NCBI GenBank assembly: GCA_023399055.1
Contig: JAEWQV010000015.1
Span: forward strand, 1 to 64,000
Direction: 5' to 3'
Length of the DNA stretch: 64,000 nt
Origin: Bacillota bacterium
Lineage (GTDB): Bacteria; Bacillota; Clostridia; Lachnospirales; Lachnospiraceae
A model generated the notes under the pieces. It had not been told where the DNA came from. It saw only the letters and a list, made by a program, of their open reading frames with translations, and did no database searches. A program made the position numbers and the translations under genes. The first letter of the stretch is position 1. Every line of letters starts with the position of its first letter. Positions 9,246 to 17,207 of the stretch are shown piece after piece.

Positions 9246-9250
9246 TAGTT

Positions 9251-10333
9251 TTAGTGATCTATCACAGTACCCTCGATTACTTGAAAAATTTTATCGTACT
9301 CAAATCGATGAGTGACAAATTCTTCTAACCCTGTACATGTAATGATCGTCTGTATATCACCTATGCTATTTAAGAGATAGTTTTGTCTTTGCCTGTCAAG
9401 CTCTGATAAAACATCATCCAGTAATAGTATTGGATTTTCCTTAATCAAATTTTTAACCAACTCAATTTCTGCTAATTTACAAGAAAGTGCAGCTGTACGT
9501 TGTTGACCTTGAGATCCATATTTGCGTATATCTATATTGTTTAAAAGAAAACTTAAGTCGTCCCTGTGTGGTCCAACATTGGTCATTTTTAAACTAATAT
9601 CCTTTTCCAAGGATTTTTTCAACCGTCCTTCGAAATCTAATTCTTTGACATTTGGTTCATACTGAAGTATTAGTTCTTCTTTTCCACCAGTTAATTTACT
9701 ATGAATATCTTTCACAATGTCATTCAAACGGACAATAAAATCACTTCTGGTTTTTATAATCTTAACTCCAAATTCCAGAAGTTTCTCATCCCATATGTAA
9801 AGTGTATCCAATAATTTACTGTTATTACTGATCTGTTTTAATAAATTATTACGCTGTACTAGAACTTTATTGTAGTTACCTAAATAGTTTAAATATATTT
9901 TATCAAGTTGGCATAATTCTAAATCCAGAAAACGTCTTCTTTCTGCAGGACCATTTTTTATAATATATAAATCCTCAGGTGAAAAAAACACCAGATTAAG
10001 CATACCAAATAATTCACTCTGCTTTTTGATTGGAATCCCATCAATAGCTACACCTTTTGATTTATTTTTCTTTAAATGCAAATCTAGTCGGTGAGGTATT
10101 AGATTTTTTTCCAACCCAATTCTAATATGAGCTTCCTCATGTTCAAACTTAATAATTTCCTTGTCTTTACTGCCCCTATGTGATTTTGTAGTCCCACATA
10201 AGTAGATAGCCTCGAGAATATTTGTCTTTCCTTGAGCATTCTCGCCATATAAAATATTGATGCCGCTAGAAAAATTCATATTAAGATTACTATAATTGCG
10301 ATAATCCTTTAGCTCTAACGACTTAACAATCAT
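9251..10333 (-). CDS. recF: DNA replication and repair protein RecF
   Basis: 360 aa, full length for the family. SMC-like ATPase: the N-terminus MIVKSLELKDYRNYSNLN is followed by Walker A GENAQGKTN at about 35-43. The signature motif is in GSQGQQRTAALSCKLAEI at about 276-293, and Walker B is in ILLLDDVLSELD at about 304-315. RecF loads RecA at gapped DNA with RecO and RecR. It sits in the canonical place between rlbA and gyrB. The SD is weak, so translation may depend on coupling or on signals not visible here. Confidence 0.96.
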   Translation of the reverse strand: MIVKSLELKDYRNYSNLNMNFSSGINILYGENAQGKTNILEAIYLCGTTKSHRGSKDKEIIKFEHEEAHIRIGLEKNLIPHRLDLHLKKNKSKGVAIDGIPIKKQSELFGMLNLVFFSPEDLYIIKNGPAERRRFLDLELCQLDKIYLNYLGNYNKVLVQRNNLLKQISNNSKLLDTLYIWDEKLLEFGVKIIKTRSDFIVRLNDIVKDIHSKLTGGKEELILQYEPNVKELDFEGRLKKSLEKDISLKMTNVGPHRDDLSFLLNNIDIRKYGSQGQQRTAALSCKLAEIELVKNLIKENPILLLDDVLSELDRQRQNYLLNSIGDIQTIITCTGLEEFVTHRFEYDKIFQVIEGTVIDH

Positions 10334-10381
10334 AATGATACCAATATTTCCTTTACAAAAATAGAATTAACTTCGTCTTAG

Positions 10382-10591
10382 CTATTTAATAATTTTAATT
10401 TGTTCACCTTGATATTCAACGATATCGCCGTCATGAAGTTTTTTCCCTCTTTGAACTTCAACAACACCATTTACTTTAACCATACCATCTATAATTTCAT
10501 TCTTTGCATCTACTCCAGAACTTACAAGTCCCGCAGCCTTTAATGCCTGACCAAGTTTTATATATTCATCTCTTAACGTAATCTGATGCAT
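10382..10591 (-). CDS. rlbA: S4-like RNA-binding protein RlbA (YaaA)
   Basis: 69 aa. A single S4 domain (LGQALKAAGLVSSGVDAKNE, then VKVNGVVEVQRGKKL) fills the protein. This small protein always lies between dnaN and recF in Firmicutes and is thought to bind structured RNA or the ribosome. Strong GGAGG lies 8 nt before the ATG. The gap to recF is 48 bp, so an operon with recF is likely. Confidence 0.9.
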   Translation of the reverse strand: MHQITLRDEYIKLGQALKAAGLVSSGVDAKNEIIDGMVKVNGVVEVQRGKKLHDGDIVEYQGEQIKIIK

Positions 10592-10729
10592 ATAAATCCT
10601 CCATTTCTTACGAAAATAAATTCATAAAAGCGTAAATTTTCAATGAAAAGAATTTATTTCTCACATTTTTGTTACGCAGATATAATTACATGAAAACTAC
10701 AAAGAATAAGTTTACACTATATTCTCCTA

Positions 10730-11839
10730 TTATGCTACAACATTTATATTTACAGGTAAAATTAAATAAATATAAGACTGCTCCTTATCTCTAATAAAAC
10801 ATGGAGCTTTTGCATTTATTAAATAAATATCAATTGTTTCATCATCAATAACACGTAGAGCATCAATTAAAAACTTTGGATTAAATCCAATGACAATATC
10901 TTTACCCTCTAGAGTAATATCAATTTCTTCTTTCATTGATCCAATGGCAGTGTTTATTTTTAATTCAAAATCATTATCTTTAATATCAATAATGATTGGC
11001 TTCTTATCCGTTTCTCTGATAAGTAAAGATGCTCTTTCAATACAACTTTGTAATTCTTTTTTATTAATTGTTACCTTTGTTTCGTAATCACTGGAAAGCA
11101 TTTGGTCAATTCTGTAATACTCCCCTTCAATTAATCTGGTTAATACCACAGTATCATCAAATTCAAATAGGGCATGTTTCTCTGTAAAGAAGATATGAAC
11201 ATAAGAATTAATCTCACCAGATAATATTTTACTGATTTCATTCAAAGTCTTACCTGGTACAATAACTTTCCTGTCTTCATAAGAGTCTTTCATTATTACC
11301 TTACGAATTGATATTCTATGACCATCTAAAGATATTACTCTTAATTCATTTTGCTTAATCTCAAATAATTCACCCGTCATAATCTTGTTACTCTCATTAT
11401 CTGAGATAGAGAAAACAGTTTGTCTAATTATTTCTTTTAATGTGAATTGAGATAATACAACTGGATTCTCTTTTTCTATCTTCGGAAGATTAGGAAATTC
11501 TTCTGATGATCTACCTGAAATAGAAAATTTCGCTTTTTCACATATTATTTCTGTCATATAGGAGGAGTCAGTTGAAATACTTACCTCATTCTCTGGAAGT
11601 CTTCGAACTATTTCAGAAAATATCTTAGCATTTAAAGCAACGGATCCGTTTTCAAGAATTGACCCCTTAACTATGGTCTCTATTCCTACTTCCATATCAT
11701 TTGCTATTAATTTTATTCCCTGATCTGTAACTTCTATAATCAGACACTCTAAGATTGGCATCGTCGATTTTACAGGAACTGCTTTTAAAACTATATTAAC
11801 ACCATTTAAGAGATCCGCTTTTTGGCATTTGATTTTCAT
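10730..11839 (-). CDS. dnaN: DNA polymerase III sliding clamp, beta subunit
   Basis: 369 aa from ATG at 11839. A further 49 in-frame codons upstream exist, but MKIKCQKADLLNGVNIVLKA is the recognisable clamp N-terminus and the family length is 365-378 aa. Three consecutive clamp folds are recognisable, e.g. LECLIIEV in domain 1, ISDNESNKIMTGELFEI in domain 2 and the C-terminal YIYLILPVNI. The protein forms a ring dimer that tethers polymerase and many partners to DNA. AAGGGAG lies upstream. The 270-bp gap to dnaA contains DnaA-box-like sites. Confidence 0.96.
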   Translation of the reverse strand: MKIKCQKADLLNGVNIVLKAVPVKSTMPILECLIIEVTDQGIKLIANDMEVGIETIVKGSILENGSVALNAKIFSEIVRRLPENEVSISTDSSYMTEIICEKAKFSISGRSSEEFPNLPKIEKENPVVLSQFTLKEIIRQTVFSISDNESNKIMTGELFEIKQNELRVISLDGHRISIRKVIMKDSYEDRKVIVPGKTLNEISKILSGEINSYVHIFFTEKHALFEFDDTVVLTRLIEGEYYRIDQMLSSDYETKVTINKKELQSCIERASLLIRETDKKPIIIDIKDNDFELKINTAIGSMKEEIDITLEGKDIVIGFNPKFLIDALRVIDDETIDIYLINAKAPCFIRDKEQSYIYLILPVNINVVA

Positions 11840-11996
11840 CTGTGTATAAACTCCCTTCGCGTTAAATACATAAATAAATAAAAGATTCTTAGTACTCTTA
11901 GTCATATAGGGTGTGAATTTGTTTATAACCATTGTTAGGCCACTAAATTCAGGGGTTGTAGCGTTTGATAACCCTGCTGAATTCAATGTTATATTA

Positions 11997-12084
11997 TGTG
12001 GAAAAATTCAAATTTAATAACATACAGAATATGTAAATAAATTTGTTAACATGTTGTCCCTAATTTATCAACTAGCTATCAACG
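11997..12084. promoter_or_regulatory. DnaA-box-like cluster between dnaA and dnaN (second origin part)
   Basis: Sites seen: TGTGGAAAA (11997-12005; reverse complement TTTTCCACA), TTATCAACT (12065-12073) and CTATCAACG (12076-12084). All are one to three mismatches from TTATCCACA. The segment is AT-rich. In Bacillus subtilis the equivalent dnaA-dnaN gap carries boxes and the unwinding region. Assignment as the second half of a bipartite origin is inference. Confidence 0.5.
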
Positions 12085-12109
12085 CGTCATTCACAATGAA
12101 TAACTAGCT

Positions 12110-13465
12110 CTATTCGGGATTAATCTTCTTTATTAATACATCTATTGTATTATGTAAAGAAGAATCCTGTGCTATGTCACCAGAAACCTTGTCAAATCCG
12201 TGAAGAACAGTAGAATGGTCACGATTTCCTAAGGTTTTACCTATATCTGTAACAGACATTTCAGTTAAACGTCTACATAAATACATAACTATTTGTCTAG
12301 GATAAGATACACTTCTACTCTTATCCTTAGAATATATTTCGGATGGAGATAAATTATAATGTTCAGCAACAACTTCAACTATGAGTTCAGCGGTTATTAC
12401 CTTCTTTTCATTTGGAGATATGATATCCTTTAATGCTTCCTCGGCTAAAACAAGATCAAGGTCTCTTTTCTTAAGTCTAGAAAATGCAACAATCTTAGTT
12501 AATGCACCTTCTAACTCACGAATATTAGATTTAATATTATTAGCAATATAGCGCATAACATCTTCATCAACTTTTAACCCATCAAGTTCTTCTTTTTTAC
12601 GAAGAATTGCCATTCTGGTTTCATAATCAGGTGATTGAATATCTGCAAGTAGACCATGTTCAAAACGTGATCTAAGCCTGTCCTCTAAGGTAAGCATTTC
12701 CTTAGGAGGACGATCACTGGAGATAATAATTTGACGTTTTGATTCGTGCAGAGTATTAAAAGTATGGAAGAACTCCTCCTGAGTTCTTTCCTTACCTATA
12801 ATAAACTGAATATCATCAATAAGGAGAATATCGATTGAGCGATATTTCTCCCTAAATTGAGTTGTAGTATTTTTTTGTATTGCATCAATTAACTCATTCG
12901 TAAATTTTTCACTGGTTACATACAAAACCTTAGTATCAGGATTTTGATTTAATACAAAATGGGCAATGGAATGCATTAAATGAGTTTTACCAAGTCCAAC
13001 ACCTCCATAGATAAAAAGAGGATTATAGATTTCTCCTGGATTCTCAGCTACAGCCAAGGATGCTGCTCTAGCAAATTCATTATTTCCACCGACCACAAAG
13101 GTATCAAAGGTATATCTTGTATTTAAAAAAGTAGGTCCACTCTGTTTTTTCTTTTGAACAGGGGTTTTTTCTAGCTCTTTTTTTTCTAAATCAATTTGGC
13201 TTTGAAGAACAAATCTTACTTCATAAGGCTCGTTCATTATCTCTTCTATTGAAACTTTAAGTAGTAATTCATATTTATTCTTAATAACACTTAAACTTGG
13301 AGGCCCAATTCGCTCGTCATTAATCAGAATTGTAATCAAATGATCATCAACATCATATACCTTTAGGGGTTTAAGCCAGGTATTATAGGATACATCAGTG
13401 ATTCCATATTCCGATATCATATATTTTAAAATATCGTCCCATTTTGATTGAATTAAATTCCTCAT
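12110..13465 (-). CDS. dnaA: Chromosomal replication initiator protein DnaA
   Basis: 451 aa from ATG at 13465, chosen because GGAGG is 6 nt upstream; a 7-codon in-frame extension lacks its own SD. Domain I (about 1-85) starts MRNLIQSKWDDILKYM. A short, lysine-rich domain II linker follows (about 90-115). The domain III AAA+ ATPase has Walker A GGVGLGKTH and Walker B ILLIDDIQF. The domain IV DNA-binding helix-turn-helix ends in the signature GNRDHSTVLHGFDKV. It binds DnaA boxes and opens the origin. Box-like sites lie both upstream and downstream, consistent with autoregulation and initiation here. It is read away from rpmH. Confidence 0.98.
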   Translation of the reverse strand: MRNLIQSKWDDILKYMISEYGITDVSYNTWLKPLKVYDVDDHLITILINDERIGPPSLSVIKNKYELLLKVSIEEIMNEPYEVRFVLQSQIDLEKKELEKTPVQKKKQSGPTFLNTRYTFDTFVVGGNNEFARAASLAVAENPGEIYNPLFIYGGVGLGKTHLMHSIAHFVLNQNPDTKVLYVTSEKFTNELIDAIQKNTTTQFREKYRSIDILLIDDIQFIIGKERTQEEFFHTFNTLHESKRQIIISSDRPPKEMLTLEDRLRSRFEHGLLADIQSPDYETRMAILRKKEELDGLKVDEDVMRYIANNIKSNIRELEGALTKIVAFSRLKKRDLDLVLAEEALKDIISPNEKKVITAELIVEVVAEHYNLSPSEIYSKDKSRSVSYPRQIVMYLCRRLTEMSVTDIGKTLGNRDHSTVLHGFDKVSGDIAQDSSLHNTIDVLIKKINPE

Positions 13466-13764
13466 TATTGCCTCCATTATACTCACATAATTATATATTA
13501 TAACAAAATTATTATATTTTCAATGGTTAATATGCCATTCTTTATTTTTCGTCCTTTTGTGGAAGCGTTGATAAAGGAGTAAACATTATAAACAGCCATG
13601 AAAATGTTTATTAAGACTGTGATTTATACAGTTTGCAAGAAAAAATAGAACAGTTTATCCACATAAGAATAAAAGTTATCAACAATCGTGTATATTAATA
13701 GGAAGAAAGACGTTTTACCATGTTTTAGTACTACCTATTTATATTAGTAAAAGAAAAGATTTAC
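13466..13764. other. oriC: Replication origin region (oriC) upstream of dnaA
   Basis: This is the intergenic segment where gene direction switches: left genes run minus, right genes run plus. It contains a perfect DnaA box TTATCCACA at 13655-13663 and TTATCAACA at 13676-13684. Weaker reverse-strand matches are TGTGGAAGC (13558-13566) and CGTTGATAA (13566-13574). Long AT-rich tracts surround them. Its position between dnaA and rpmH is the standard Firmicute origin location. The exact unwinding element was not identified. Confidence 0.8.
13495..13523 (-). promoter_or_regulatory. dnaA: Putative dnaA promoter
   Basis: On the minus strand TTGAAA (13523-13518), a 17-nt spacer and TAATAT (13500-13495) lie about 30 nt upstream of the dnaA start. 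This would give a short leader with GGAGG. An alternative -10 (TATAAT) overlaps it at 15-nt spacing. Confidence 0.5.
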
Positions 13765-13793
13765 TTGACGTGATAAGGTAATACGCATATAAT
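13765..13793 (+). promoter_or_regulatory. Promoter of rpmH-rnpA
   Basis: TTGACG (13765-13770), a 17-nt spacer and a perfect TATAAT (13788-13793). It lies about 85 nt upstream of rpmH, divergent from dnaA. Confidence 0.75.
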
Positions 13794-13879
13794 AAACATG
13801 ATATTCCTTAATATTAAAAGTATAATAGAGAAAATTCGCTTATCATATTGCACGGCGTGTTTAAAGGAGGTGCAACGTA

Positions 13880-14014
13880 ATGAAAATGACATTCCAACCA
13901 AAAAAGAGATCCCATTCTAAAGTACATGGTTTTAGAGCAAGAATGGCGACAGCAAGTGGAAGAAAAGTTTTAGCTGCTAGAAGAGCAAAAGGAAGAAAAG
14001 TATTATCAGCATAG
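13880..14014 (+). CDS. rpmH: 50S ribosomal protein L34
   Basis: 44 aa, the expected length. The translation begins MKMTFQPKKRSHSKVHGFR and ends GRKVLSA, with the family core MATASGRKVLAARRAKGR. AAAGGAGG is 9 nt before the ATG. L34 is a small basic protein of the large ribosomal subunit, almost universally located next to the origin and upstream of rnpA. Confidence 0.97.
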   Translation: MKMTFQPKKRSHSKVHGFRARMATASGRKVLAARRAKGRKVLSA

Positions 14015-14040
14015 GTCGCAATTTTGTGACCTTTTCTTCT
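14014..14040 (+). terminator. Attenuator-type hairpin after rpmH
   Basis: GGTCGCA (14014-14020), loop ATTT, TGTGACC (14025-14031), then TTTTCTTCT. The 7-bp stem includes one G-U pair. It overlaps the rpmH stop codon. A weak terminator here would give more L34 message than RnpA message, as known in other bacteria (inference). Confidence 0.6.
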
Positions 14041-14187
14041 ATTGTTAGAACAATTGAAAACATAATTCGAATGTTTAAAAACAGTTGGATTTAGGACAAG
14101 TGAAATTAAAACATAAGGTTAAACTTAGTTTTATATTTCACTTGTATGTAAATTCAAGGTTTCATACTAGGACAAGGTGTAGGAAAC

Positions 14188-14559
14188 ATGGAATATTCCG
14201 AAGCATTAAAAAGAAATGAAGATTTTAGGGAAATATACAGTACAGGTAAATCATTTGCGAATAAATATTTGATTATGTATGTTAAGAATAACAATCTGGA
14301 TAAGAATCGACTTGGAATATCAGTTAGTAAAAAAGTTGGAAACAGTGTAATTCGACATAGGGTTACAAGATTAATTAGAGAAAGCTATCGATTATCGGAG
14401 AATAGCTTTATTAGTGGATTAGATATCGTCGTTGTGGCAAGAGCGAATGCCAAAGGAAAAGATTATTTAGAAATTGAAAGTGCATTGTTACATTTGAAAA
14501 AACTCCATAAAATAGGGAAACACACAGAAGGAAACGAACAAATGGGTTTTAAGAGTTAG
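14188..14559 (+). CDS. rnpA: Ribonuclease P protein component
   Basis: 123 aa, normal length. The RNR signature region is KKVGNSVIRHRVTRLIRESYR (about residues 49-69). The N-terminal LKRNEDFREIYSTGKSFAN segment forms the pre-tRNA leader cleft. RnpA assists the RNase P RNA in 5' maturation of tRNAs. It sits in the conserved rpmH-rnpA-yidD-yidC order with a 173-bp leader containing the hairpin after rpmH. Confidence 0.96.
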   Translation: MEYSEALKRNEDFREIYSTGKSFANKYLIMYVKNNNLDKNRLGISVSKKVGNSVIRHRVTRLIRESYRLSENSFISGLDIVVVARANAKGKDYLEIESALLHLKKLHKIGKHTEGNEQMGFKS

Positions 14560-14572
14560 TAGGAGTATAAAA

Positions 14573-14791
14573 GTGATTATTAAGAAGAGTATGATATTTA
14601 TTATTAAATTATATCAAAAATATATATCACCATTAAAACGTACGCCAAGTTGTATTTACGCACCTACTTGTTCTTTGTATGCAATTGAAGCACTGGAAAA
14701 GCATGGGGTAATAAAGGGAACATATTTAGCTGTAAGAAGAGTTTTAAGATGTCACCCCTTTCATAAGGGTGGATATGATCCTGTTCCTTAA
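14573..14791 (+). CDS. yidD: Membrane protein insertion efficiency factor YidD
   Basis: 72 aa with a GTG start preceded by AGGAG. An amphipathic N-terminal helix (IIKKSMIFIIKLYQKYISP) precedes the family signature TPSCIYAPTCSLYAIEALEKHG and the C-terminal RRVLRCHPFHKGGYDPVP. Three conserved cysteines are present. It helps YidC-mediated insertion and is encoded directly between rnpA and yidC, 13 bp after rnpA. Confidence 0.95.
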   Translation: MIIKKSMIFIIKLYQKYISPLKRTPSCIYAPTCSLYAIEALEKHGVIKGTYLAVRRVLRCHPFHKGGYDPVP

Positions 14792-14855
14792 ACATTTGAG
14801 GTAGTCAAATGTATCCATAAAAATGATGGAAAGCAGCTATAAGGAGGAAAAATAA

Positions 14856-16124
14856 TTGATATTTACAATATTAACAAAGAGTGGTTCGTGGTATGGACCG
14901 ATTGCAACTTTACTTGGATTAATCATGAATGTATTATATGATTTTTTCAATTTGTTCCATATTCAGAATATTGCTTTAACAATTATAGTTTTCACATTTA
15001 TTGTTAAGACTTTAATGTTACCTTTAACAATTAAACAACAGAAATTTTCAAAACTATCTTCGAAGATGAATCCTGAAATTCAAAAAATTCAGGCTAAATA
15101 TAAAGGTAAGAAGGATGAGGTTTCTTTAAGAAAACAACAAGCGGAAACACAGGCACTTTATCAAAAATATGGTGCAAACCCTACTTCTGGTTGTTTACCT
15201 TTATTAATAACATTACCAATTATGTTTGCTCTTTATTCTGTAATAACAAATATACCAGCATACGTAGAACATGTTTATACCTTATATGAGCATATTGCAT
15301 TACAAATTCAGACCACAGCAGGCTACGAGGAATCATTAAAAGCACTGGCAGGTACTTTAAGTAATTCTACTAGACTTCCTTCTAGTTATGCAGAACCTAG
15401 ACAAATTATAGATTTATTAAAGCATTTTACCAGTGACACCTGGGCTGCTTTTGGTACAAGTTTCTCTAGTATTCAGGGTACTGTAGTAAGTGGTGATACT
15501 ACCACAGTTGCAGATACGATTAAGAATATAACCAATGTAAATATGTTTTTTGGTTTAAATATTGCAAATAGTCCTGGATTCAAACTTACACCAGCACTTA
15601 TCATTCCAATTCTTGCAGGTGGATTGCAATTTATTCAGGGTAAACAACTACAGGCTACAACAAAAAATGCAAGTATGGATAACCCTACTGCAGCTGCTAT
15701 GAATAATTCCATGGTTGTTGTAATGCCGCTTATGTCAACATTCTTCTGTTTTACTTTCCCTATTGGTGTTGGCTTATATTGGATTGCTACCAGTGTATTT
15801 ACAATTATTCAGCAGTTCTTTGTAAATAAATATATGGATAGAATTAATGTTGATGATTTAATTGCAAAGAATGTAGCAAAACAGTCAAAACGTAATACTT
15901 ATTTAGAATCCAAGGGAATTTCCATGTCTGAACTTGCTAAAAAACAGACAAAATATATTGATAGCTCATCCAATGATAAATCTTCAAATAACAATGACAG
16001 CGTGGAAGAAGAAAAGGAAATTTCTGAAGTTAATACAAGTTCAAGACCGTCCTCAGGAAATGCGAAAAGTATATCTGAAATAGCGAACCTTTTAAAAAAC
16101 AAGAATGAGAAGGGGGATAAATAG
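14856..16124 (+). CDS. yidC: Membrane protein insertase YidC/OxaA
   Basis: 422 aa, TTG start with AAGGAGG upstream. Five hydrophobic segments match the YidC core. The first is near 12-40, followed by the cytoplasmic hairpin KQQKFSKLSSKMNPEIQKIQAKY, then TSGCLPLLITLPIMFALYSVI, a long extracytoplasmic insert (about 140-235), and the C-terminal pair around 250-330. No lipobox signal peptide is seen, unlike Bacillus SpoIIIJ. The last ~80 residues are a charged, serine-rich cytoplasmic tail. It inserts and folds membrane proteins. The stop is 2 nt before jag, so the two are translationally coupled. Confidence 0.95.
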   Translation: MIFTILTKSGSWYGPIATLLGLIMNVLYDFFNLFHIQNIALTIIVFTFIVKTLMLPLTIKQQKFSKLSSKMNPEIQKIQAKYKGKKDEVSLRKQQAETQALYQKYGANPTSGCLPLLITLPIMFALYSVITNIPAYVEHVYTLYEHIALQIQTTAGYEESLKALAGTLSNSTRLPSSYAEPRQIIDLLKHFTSDTWAAFGTSFSSIQGTVVSGDTTTVADTIKNITNVNMFFGLNIANSPGFKLTPALIIPILAGGLQFIQGKQLQATTKNASMDNPTAAAMNNSMVVVMPLMSTFFCFTFPIGVGLYWIATSVFTIIQQFFVNKYMDRINVDDLIAKNVAKQSKRNTYLESKGISMSELAKKQTKYIDSSSNDKSSNNNDSVEEEKEISEVNTSSRPSSGNAKSISEIANLLKNKNEKGDK

Positions 16125-16126
16125 GA

Positions 16127-17059
16127 ATGGAATGGAAAGAATTCACTGCTAAGACAGTTGAAGAAGCATTAACAAGTGCGATGCTGGAATTAGGATCTAC
16201 AATAGATAACATAGAGTATGAAGTTATTGAAAAAGAAACCAGTGGTTTTCTTGGTATGTTTGGAAAAGCTGCTAGAATTAGAGCTAGATTGAAGCTTACA
16301 ATTCAGTTTGTTACAAAGAAATTTCTTGATGATGTATTCCATGCTATGAGTATTACTGCATCTTCTATAGTTAACTATGATGAAGAGAATGCAACCATTG
16401 ATATCAATATTGATGGTGATGAGATGGGTGTATTGATTGGCAAAAGAGGACAAACCTTAGATTCACTTCAGTACTTAGTTAGTTTGGTAGCTAATAAAAA
16501 TAGTGAAAACTATATTAAGGTTAAGTTGGATACAGAAAATTATAGAGCTAGAAGAAAAGAAACCTTGGAAAATCTGGCAAAAAATATAGCATTTAAGGTG
16601 AAGAGAACCAGAAAGCCAGTGTCTTTAGAACCAATGAATCCTTATGAAAGAAGAATAATTCACTCAGCTTTGCAAAATGATAAGTTTGTAGAAACTTATT
16701 CAGAAGGTGAAGAACCATATCGTAAGGTAGTTATTAATATTAAAAAAGGATTGGTAGAAAAAAAATATAATAATAACTATTCAAACAATCATAAGAATTC
16801 TTCAACTAATGGATATCGTAAAGATTTTAATAAAGATTCCAATAAAGACTCAAATAAAGAATTTAAAAAGGACTATAAAAAAGATTATAACAAAGATTTC
16901 AGTAAAGATAATCATGGTGTAACTAATAAGAATTATAAAAAGCCATTTAATACAAGTAAGAGTGCTTATAATAGCAATTATAGTACGGATTACAAAAAAG
17001 ATTATGAGAAGTATAAAGAAAGTAAAGAAAAAAAGGCACAGACAGAAGAAAATAGTTAA
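16127..17059 (+). CDS. jag: RNA-binding protein Jag (KhpB)
   Basis: 310 aa. Domain order: Jag_N (about 1-55, EWKEFTAKTVEEALTSAM...ETSGFLGMFGKAARIRA), a KH domain (about 75-145, with VLIGKRGQTLDSLQYL) and an R3H domain (about 150-210, with RRKETLENLAKNIAFKV and NPYERRIIHSALQ). A ~95-residue low-complexity tail rich in Asn, Lys, Asp and Tyr follows (repeats such as DFNKDSNKDSNKEFKKDYKK). KhpB binds RNA, usually with KhpA, and affects cell elongation. The tail is unusual for the family, looks disordered and shows tandem degenerate pentapeptide-like units. Confidence 0.93.
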   Translation: MEWKEFTAKTVEEALTSAMLELGSTIDNIEYEVIEKETSGFLGMFGKAARIRARLKLTIQFVTKKFLDDVFHAMSITASSIVNYDEENATIDINIDGDEMGVLIGKRGQTLDSLQYLVSLVANKNSENYIKVKLDTENYRARRKETLENLAKNIAFKVKRTRKPVSLEPMNPYERRIIHSALQNDKFVETYSEGEEPYRKVVINIKKGLVEKKYNNNYSNNHKNSSTNGYRKDFNKDSNKDSNKEFKKDYKKDYNKDFSKDNHGVTNKNYKKPFNTSKSAYNSNYSTDYKKDYEKYKESKEKKAQTEENS

Positions 17060-17110
17060 TTATTGTTTGTTGAGCCATGATATTTTAATTTAAATTTATG
17101 TATGTTGAAA

Positions 17111-17149
17111 ATAGGTGCCTAAAAGTATAGCATACTTTTGGGCACCTAT
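17111..17149. terminator. Long hairpin between jag and mnmE
   Basis: ATAGGTGCCTAAAAGTAT (17111-17128) pairs with ATACTTTTGGGCACCTAT (17132-17149) over a 3-nt loop: 18 bp with one G-U pair. No T-run follows, so it may be an RNA-processing or stability structure rather than an ordinary terminator. Confidence 0.55.
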
Positions 17150-17207
17150 TATGCATGACAAGAGAAAGATCATGTTATTTCATAATGTTAATTGGGAGGG
17201 ATAAAAA

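Noticed and set aside
11840..11986. 49-codon N-terminal extension of DnaN
   Set aside because: Not clamp-like; the usual family N-terminus begins at 11839 and the extension covers the regulatory gap.
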